Source: Siphonodentalium dalli (taxonomy: Eukaryota > Mollusca > Scaphopoda > Gadilida > Siphonodentaliidae). Taken from it: a stretch of DNA of 64,000 nucleotides. The notes below the pieces were generated by a model. It did no database searches and was not told the DNA's origin. It saw only the letters and a program-made list of their open reading frames with translations. Every line of letters begins with the position of its first letter. Position 1 is the first letter of the stretch. Shown here piece after piece: positions 57,475 through 64,000 of the stretch. Location of the stretch: assembly GCA_032622095.1 (NCBI GenBank), contig CP136061.1, forward strand, positions 62,187,127-62,251,126. Direction: 5' to 3'. A program made the position numbers and the translations under genes.

Positions 57475-57804
57475 CAGTATTTGAGTTTTTGAAATACATT
57501 CATTATGAATATATTTCCATGAGAACAGGCTGGATTATCATACTATAAATTAGATTCTCATGTCGCTTACGTTACAAAATCAATTTGGGTTTTGGAATTA
57601 GATTTCCGATTTTGGAGCAAAAAACACTTTAGCCAAAAATTTGGCCAAATAATTTTTGTTTGCCATTTTCGAAAAAAAAATGGCCATTGACAGCTTGAAC
57701 CCTGTGTGGCACCTATACGCACTGAACATAGTCACATAGAAGTCTAAGGTATACGCATTATTCAGTGCTCAGTGCCTTGGAACAGTCTGTCACATTCCTG
57801 TTTG
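57475..57804. other. Unassigned
   Basis: Nothing recognised; TTGGCCAAATAATTTT words recall 56510-56535. Confidence 0.4.
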
Positions 57805-58350
57805 AATAATATTTTGAGACAAACCAACCAAATCACACCGACTATACGAGTTAAGCTTGTTGATCTTCGACATCAATTTGAAAAACATATGAATAGAAAA
57901 CTTTCTAAAGCTTTTGATCTTCGTTATCAATTTGAGAAAGATCTCAAAAGAAAACGGTCTAAAGAGGAAAAAACTATTTTTCTGCTCTTCGAGTGACATT
58001 TTATCAGAGGTTAACAAAATTCCGTGAAAGCTGTGGGCATTCAATATGGTTATCAAGTGTTGTGTCGTGGACAGCCAGTTTATGGTAAAACCATGCCTGG
58101 GTACAACTCGCAGACACTCAAACACTTGTATCCATTGAAAAGTTAAACAATGGTTAATATGGAACACTATTTAAAACGCCTTAGCTGAGACTGGTCAAAG
58201 TGAAAAGGCTATCGCCTATACTAAATGACAGTAGTCAATATTGATCTTATTGAGTATTCAATAGTTAAAGAACCTGGTTCAAATTGTGTTAATATTTGTG
58301 TACAAGGTTAATATTTTGAAACAAACCAACCAAATCACACCATCTATACC
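57805..58350. repeat. Direct repeat pair and a 54-bp tandem duplication
   Basis: AAACCAACCAAATCACACC occurs at about 57819 and again at about 58322. At 57856-57965 two degenerate 54-bp units (GATCTTCG(A/T)(C/T)ATCAATTTGA) stand in tandem. In one frame they read DLRHQFEKHMNRKLSK and DLRYQFEKDLKRKRSK, a repeated charged peptide, but the frame is short. Confidence 0.6.
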
Positions 58351-58700
58351 TATTTACCGAGAAAAACCGTGAACAAGTTAAAACAAAATAGCAATTGAAT
58401 TGTATGTACTAATATAATTGTTTATACTTGGGATATATACAATAAATAGATTAAGAGGCGAGATGTCACAAGTGCCGTTTCGACAAATCATTAACACATT
58501 TGTGTCGTTCAGAGTGTAAATACATGATATCTGTCGTAGAATCAGTGAATTCAAAAAACAAACTCACAAGGTTTAATCAGGCACACACAGGGCTGTTTTT
58601 GTCATTTAACGTCATTTGCATAGTGTGATATCATCGAGATGAATATGGAACAAAATTGGCAATTCGAAACTGGACCTGTATTTTAGGGGCTTGTAATCTC
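58351..58700. other. Unassigned
   Basis: No gene or clear repeat found. Confidence 0.4.
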
Positions 58701-59282
58701 ACATACTAAATTGAATTGCATTCAGTTCAGACTTACTAATTATCATCCGGAAATCCGGAAACTAAAATTAAGTGCAAATTCCAACAAAAAGGGTCATAAC
58801 TGAAAATTGGTGGACAGAACCCAAATTCGGACTTGACCTGTATTTTGTGCTAGTAAACTGACATACCAAATTTAAGTCCATTCAGTTCAGACTTACTAAA
58901 GTGATCTTTGGGGAAACGAAAAAAGCAAATGGACGGACACATAACATAATACATCGTTCTTTATCAAAACGAGCATATAAAATGATCCGGCCATAAATCT
59001 GGGGTGTATGGTGTGTGTGCCGATGGGTTCAAGTTTGAAAGATGACGATGGCTGCTGACGGCCATGTTTTTCATCGAAATTCAGAAAAAATTGATAGCTC
59101 CCGACAAAAGGTCACCCAGAAGCTACATGTGAGTCAGATGAAGGATGTGGTCTGTAGGGCGTGTCGAAGGAAATTGTTGATGGTCGGACGGACGCCAATC
59201 CATGGCAATAGCTCAAACTTTACTCGTAAAGTTGAGCTAAAAATGGCGGGGGGGGGGGGGTAATAATATAAATTTTGATGAT
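58701..59282 (+). repeat. Dispersed repeat with CAGTTCAGACTTACTAA units
   Basis: Two units sharing CATTCAGTTCAGACTTACTAA (58719 and 58878) are followed by a GATGGCTGCTGACGGCCATG...CCATGGCAATAGCTCAAAC block and a G-run (59249-59260). The second block is the same family as 62888-63420. Confidence 0.6.
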
Positions 59283-59628
59283 CGAACACCTCTTATTTGT
59301 AAAGCTCATCCATGCTCCGTCGCAGAAAAGCGATAGATTATTCAATTTATCTCAATTATGAGCTCAATTGACATCACATACTGTCACTCATGTATATAAA
59401 TTCAATGCAAATAGTCTTTAATGTGAAATAATTTGCGTTAGTTTATTGCCAATAGTTTTGTGCTGAATCAAGATCTAAATATTTACAATTGAGCGTAGCC
59501 TGAGTTCAGACGATGTTATTCTTTGATATTTTCGTTGATGTTAGTAGAATGCTACATTCCCCCGGTGGGCACAGTGCTGAGTACTAAATTATTTCATACA
59601 CTCGAACACGTCCATAATATGTCTTTAA
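59283..59628 (+). mobile_element. TTAA element copy F (diverged)
   Basis: The right two thirds keep ATATTTACAATTGAGCGTAG, TTAGTAGAATGCTACATTCC and the end CCATAATATGTCTTTAA. The left border is too decayed to place exactly. Confidence 0.7.
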
Positions 59629-59930
59629 ATACTATATTTTCTTTCTGCTCTGTCCTACTTGTTACAAAATACAAACCTTGAGGGCACGTACATTGTAACA
59701 CTGCTAATTTCCAATGAAAAAGTTTCTTTCTTTGTGATCAGCTTAACATAGAACCCTGAAAAACCAACTGAAATCTCAACATACGTCACAAAAATTGTGA
59801 TCACAGATAATTATTGCAATCACAATCTCTTTATAAGACATTTAACTACTTTGATAATTTTTATTGTTAATTATAATAGGATCATTTTGCACACATACTG
59901 TAACTTTCAATATGTCTATAATTTTCACAG
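59629..59930. other. Unassigned, probable intron
   Basis: AT-rich sequence ending in the strong acceptor ATTTTCACAG at 59930. Confidence 0.4.
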
Positions 59931-60111
59931 GAAAAAGACCATGGTTATGATAACAAAGGTTTTGGAATCAAGTAACAAACAAAATGGGATGCAACGCAAA
60001 CAGTATTTGCAAAGAGACAGTTGTAACAACGTGCAATGTATTTATACCATAACAAGAGGTTGCATTGCTAGTACTGGCACACTACCATGGTGCAAATTCA
60101 ATCATGAACAG
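59931..60111 (+). CDS. Candidate exon of an unrecognised gene
   Basis: A 181-bp open segment lies between a good acceptor (CTATAATTTTCACAG) and a good donor (CAG/GTAGGA). One base completes an earlier codon, then 60 codons follow without a stop. The translation begins KKTMVMITKVLESSNKQNG and contains four Cys: SCNNVQC and later RGCIASTG, LPWCKF. It ends at a codon boundary, which fits the next candidate exon (62163). I do not recognise a domain. It could be a chance open segment. Confidence 0.4.
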
Positions 60112-61856
60112 GTAGGAACCCAAATACTGAAGTGACCATCTGGAAACCCCAAAATCGGCAATGTTCTAAATTAAACAAGTGCGCCGTCCATAGTATCACC
60201 TGCCAAAGTTTCTTTACAGTGTTGTTAATATTCGGATGTGGCTTAATTCAAAAGATGTCGTAATCTGGCCTGTGATGACTGAATAAAACTTGTATGAATA
60301 CCAAACGTTAGTTCATATCTGTTTGAATTATCAAGCAACACGGACAAACAAAGGCAAACTAAGGTCCATAACATAACTCAGGCCAAAAAAATCAGGACAA
60401 ATCTGGTTTGCTCACTTATTTGAGATACCACGGCAAGCAACTTATTGAAATTGGTTCATATTTGTTTGAGTTATCGTGCATGTCTGACAAAAGGATGTAC
60501 CCCCAGGTACACTTGTGATGTGATCTAGAAGTGAATGCAAACAATATATTGTGGGTTGAAGCACCCTGTCCAGCCCAGAAATGCAATTTAGACACATTTA
60601 AACATATTCACTTGTGAGTGTACTTGTGAGTACAAGATTTGGAAAATATACCTTTTACTCAAGCAAATGCTGTTGTAAATTTAGTAATTGGATCCGGCGT
60701 TTATTATGATTATGATCATTCGAATACTTGCTTTCTTACATGGAACCAAGGCCTTTGAATGGGTTCATGCGAAATAACATAATAGTCTGGAAAACAGCTA
60801 TCATCAACAAGTACATGTTTTGAATAGATTGAATTTGTTCTTATTTTCAACACGCGAAATTTCATTATTACCGAACTATGAATAATAGATAAAAGAGGTT
60901 TATCTATTTATCTGGATTTTCAAAACATTGCACACTGTAATTATATAAAACATTTTTATAATGAAATTTAATCACTTTTTGGTTCAGCTGGATATGTGCT
61001 ATTTTTGTAGGTATGCTAACACTAATTATGAGGATCAAATGCACTTGAAAAATAGTTTAAATAAAATATTTTAATTAAAACCAAATTGCATACCAGAACA
61101 TTCAATGCTACCAAAATAAGTTCCAATTGAAGCTGGGATAGCAATGGCTACATGTTCGTTTACAACAAACAATGCCAATGGAAAAGTGTCATGGAGCTTA
61201 TCTGACATATATAGCTTTCACGAAACTCCTGTCGTAATATAAAATGAAAATATTATTGTACGTGTACTGAAAACAGGAAAGAATAAGTTGGCTATGACAC
61301 CAATTATACCACTGATTTCATGTCTATTCACCCTATATATTATTACTTACAACTATGCCTTAATTAATCAACCCCTTTAACGAGGCTGTAGTGCGTTAAT
61401 AACCGCGGTTGTATTGCCATTCAACCATGGTAAAGTGGTTGACATGCTGCATCTCCGGTAATCTTACTGCAGTACTAGTAATAATGTTATAACTGCTGCG
61501 TTAATTTTTGTGACCACCATACTCTATTAATTTTTCACATTCATGACCGCTATACACCCAGTCCAGTTTTCCGTGAACGGCATGCTGCGGGTTAACTATA
61601 CACAAAACAAAATTAATACATTATTTAGGTTTATACAACATGCAAAGTTGGTCACTGACCGACATTCGCGATTGCTTCATCAATGCAGTGTCATGCCATT
61701 CCAGAGATATACATTCTCTGGGGTGGATATAATGCCGACTTTAAAAAACAACACAACATTCGTATAAACAATTTTTTTGAAGAAAAAAAAGTGGTCTAAC
61801 TGCAAACCCGAGGTGGTACTAAGGTCGGTCGCAGTATGATTGATCGCGGTTGATCG
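60112..61856. other. Probable intron or intergenic, unassigned
   Basis: AT-rich; no gene supported. It lies between the two candidate exons. Confidence 0.4.
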
Positions 61857-62043
61857 CATCAACGCGGGCGAGTAACCCAGTAATACCGGCAGTCAACGAC
61901 ATCAACGCGGGCGAGTAACCCAGTAATACCGGCATCAACGCGGGCGAGTAACCCAGTAATACCGGCATCAACGCGGGCGAGTAACCCAGTAATACCGGCA
62001 TCAACGCGGGCGAGTAACCCAGTAATACCGACAGTCAACGACA
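61857..62043 (-). repeat. 33-bp minisatellite, five units
   Basis: Five copies of a 33-bp unit containing CATCAACGCGGGCGAGTAAC and CCAGTAATACC, the middle ones identical. The first and last are followed by CAGTCAACGACAT. Because 33 is a multiple of 3, the minus strand reads a repeated GITGLLARVDA peptide, which I regard as a by-product. Confidence 0.9.
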
Positions 62044-62162
62044 TTAACGACGTTCGATTATTTGGAGCATAGCTGTAGTTTAGCAATATCTATGAACTTA
62101 CTTCAAGTTACAACATGGACGTGGCGCTGTATGATTGACTTATCACATTAACATTTCGACAG

Positions 62163-62333
62163 GTGAACAATCAAACAAAACAAGAGATCAACCAAAGGAA
62201 ACAAGAACAAAAAGAACTATTTGAAGAAGACTTCAGCGATAAACTGGAAACACGATATTATATCCAGTTGCCAAGGACAGAAGAACACCTACAACATGTG
62301 TTGAGTGAAGTATGTACATTCGCTGTGTATGAG
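62163..62333 (+). CDS. Candidate exon of an unrecognised gene (second)
   Basis: A 171-bp open segment of 57 codons, phase 0 at both ends, lies between an acceptor (TTTCGACAG) and a donor (GAG/GTAACC). The translation is charged and helical-looking, NQTKQEINQRKQEQKELFEE, then LETRYYIQLPRTEEHLQHVL and SEVCTFAVYE. Phase and strand fit the exon at 59931-60111 with an intron of about 2.05 kb. Gene identity unknown. Confidence 0.4.
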
Positions 62334-62395
62334 GTAACCCCAATGTATTGATATCAATTATATATATTTCAAGCATTTTGGAGACAAGTGCTAAT

Positions 62396-62745
62396 TTTTC
62401 TAAAATACGACAGAACAGTTAGTATCCAGGCATGATGCCAACCTGGAGAATGTAGCATTTTACTAACAGCGCCGAAAATTTCAAAGAAATCGACCACACC
62501 ACTCAATAGAAAACATAGTCAAAACTACACTCAATTGTATATATTTACACCTGGATTCGGGACGCAACAATCGCGACAAACAAACACAAAATATTTCGTC
62601 ATCGAGAGTCAGTGTATTTAATTAATATATCAGAATGACAGTGTGTTGTCAATTTGGATTAATATTCGTAAATATAATTACTTTGAGCAAGGTTATTCTC
62701 CATTTCTATTTGACCACCCTACCGGAGTGTTTCACATCACTTTAA
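62396..62745 (-). mobile_element. TTAA element copy G
   Basis: Reverse orientation. The right border reads CGGAGTGTTTCACATCACTT then TAA; GGATTCGGGACGCAACAATC and TTTAATTAATATATCAGAAT mark the family. The left border is decayed. Confidence 0.78.
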
Positions 62746-62887
62746 CAAGGGTTGTGCATCAAAGATGGCTTGGTCGAGTTTGTTTTTGCCCATAAGAGTG
62801 CATCTGTCTGACCGAGAATCACTAAAAATGGACGAACTATTAAAAGAACCATAACCCAGAACTGAGGGCATAACTCATATAAGAACA

Positions 62888-63420
62888 AGATGGCTGCCAG
62901 CGGTCATGTTTTTCATCGAAAATCGTTCACATTTGATAGCTCCCATCTAGAGGTGATCCTAAACATGCCTGTTAATTTTCAATACAATTCTTCATCAAAT
63001 ACGGGCTGTAGGGTTTGCGGATAGATTCAACATTGAAATCCAGGATTGCTGCTGGCGGCCATGTTTTTTAATGAACTTCGGGAAACATTTATGGCTCCCA
63101 TCTAGAGGTCACCCCGATGATCCATATGGAGTTTGGTGATGATCGGATGAGGGATGTGGTCTGTAAGAGTGTGCCAAAGGATTTAGTGTGTAAAATCCAA
63201 GATAGCTGTCAGTGGCCATGTTTTTGTCCGAATGACCCCAAAATGACTCGTTCCCATCTACATATCAATGTTAACAGCCATGACACATTTCATGATGATC
63301 CTAACAATGGTGCGACCTGTAGCACGTTGATGGACACACACACAAACACACACGGATGACAGATACCAACCCATGGCAATAGTTCAAACATGACAAGTCA
63401 AATTGAGCTAAAATTTATGT
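62888..63420 (+). repeat. Dispersed repeat with about 140-bp internal units
   Basis: Three units begin with a GATGGCTGC or GATTGCTGC-like word followed by GCGG(T/C)CATGTTTTT (near 62890, 63045, 63200) and carry TGGCTCCCATCTAGAGGTCA. The tail is an (AC)n run and CCATGGCAATAGTTCAAAC. It matches the second half of 58701-59282. The frame at 63117-63359 is repeat-derived. Confidence 0.65.
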
Positions 63421-64000
63421 CATATGCATAATATCACCACAGTGTGCTCGACATATAAGTGACCATAGAATAGTTTGTGCTCATGCACTCTGATATCGCG
63501 CAAATTATTTCAGTCTCTATTACTAACTGTACATTTAGTCTCACCCACATGGACACATATTCCACATGATTCACACAAATAGTATTCCTCATCTTACAGT
63601 TCACTCTGTTATTAACATTAAACTTACTAGTTTTGCCAACGAGACTGCTTCACCATGATGAACTTGTGGTAATATCATGACCACCAGCCTACAACGTTAA
63701 AGTGGTCCATTAATTAAGAATATCTGCATCTTTCTACTCTCTATCTTATTTTACAAACAATGATTCAAGCACAAGCTTGGTGGAACATGAAAGTATTTAC
63801 AAGTTTTCAATGAACAAGAGTGTTACAAAACATTTGGTCTCTTCCATTTTAGTTTTTTATTCCATCACCTTTATTGCAAATTTTTAGTGAAGATTTGTTG
63901 TCAACTATCTGCTATAAAATACTGCTGTATTCCCTCGCATTTATTTAATTTTCAGCCTTTTCTGAATGTTTCTTTAGTCCTCCTTTTTTCACATATACGC
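63421..64000. other. Unassigned right end
   Basis: No gene or repeat recognised in the last 580 bases. Confidence 0.4.

Noticed and set aside
61859-62086. Repeat protein GITGLLARVDA
   Set aside because: By-product of a 33-bp minisatellite; no start, splice site or flanking coding sequence supports it.

Overview
The window looks like nuclear DNA of a marine invertebrate, most plausibly a lophotrochozoan (mollusc, annelid, brachiopod or relative). Three things suggest this: split metazoan exons with GT/AG borders, a LINE-, Helitron- and MITE-rich intergenic landscape, and dispersed repeats of a kind I associate with such genomes. The taxon is an inference, not a demonstration. There are no bacterial operons, CRISPR arrays or rRNA genes.

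Host coding sequence is sparse. On the minus strand at the left, two exons (3741-2708, then 2039-1833) join in phase and encode about 413 residues of a plexin-type sema domain. The first exon and everything after the sema domain must lie elsewhere. On the plus strand at the right, two open segments with good splice borders (59931-60111 and 62163-62333) are compatible in phase and may belong to one unrecognised gene. A broken cysteine-rich module lies at 44239-44505.

The rest is mobile DNA. From left to right: a CAT microsatellite inside a minisatellite (285-1335); a TTAA-flanked foldback MITE (1354-1688); a foldback (4108-4435); a MITE with an 8-bp target duplication (4687-5088); four short Helitrons lodged in a 34-bp hairpin satellite (5124-11098), with a Harbinger-like MITE (8281-9056) and an inverted Penelope-like element carrying a GIY-YIG ORF (9196-10157) in the same block; a fifth Helitron (11316-14064) that splits a TTAA element; several foldback and TIR elements (18767-22082, some nested); an apparently intact two-ORF LINE on the minus strand (about 24777-31140); and, further right, LINE fragments, a LINE ORF1 relic, an En/Spm-like transposase relic, a tRNA-like SINE candidate and more foldbacks.

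A roughly 350-bp TTAA-flanked family occurs seven times. A TATA-containing hairpin built on an AGAGAATGCATTGG arm recurs at about six places. The LINE shows the most intact coding capacity: ORF1 (RRM-like region, three CCHC knuckles, SGNH-esterase-like domain) and ORF2 (long novel N-terminal region, endonuclease, reverse transcriptase, C-terminal Cys/His motif). Nothing here can be declared a wholly new system from sequence alone. The best leads are the Helitron/34-bp satellite relationship, the GIY-YIG ORF between 250-bp inverted arms, the composite LINE proteins, and the palindrome-built non-autonomous elements.
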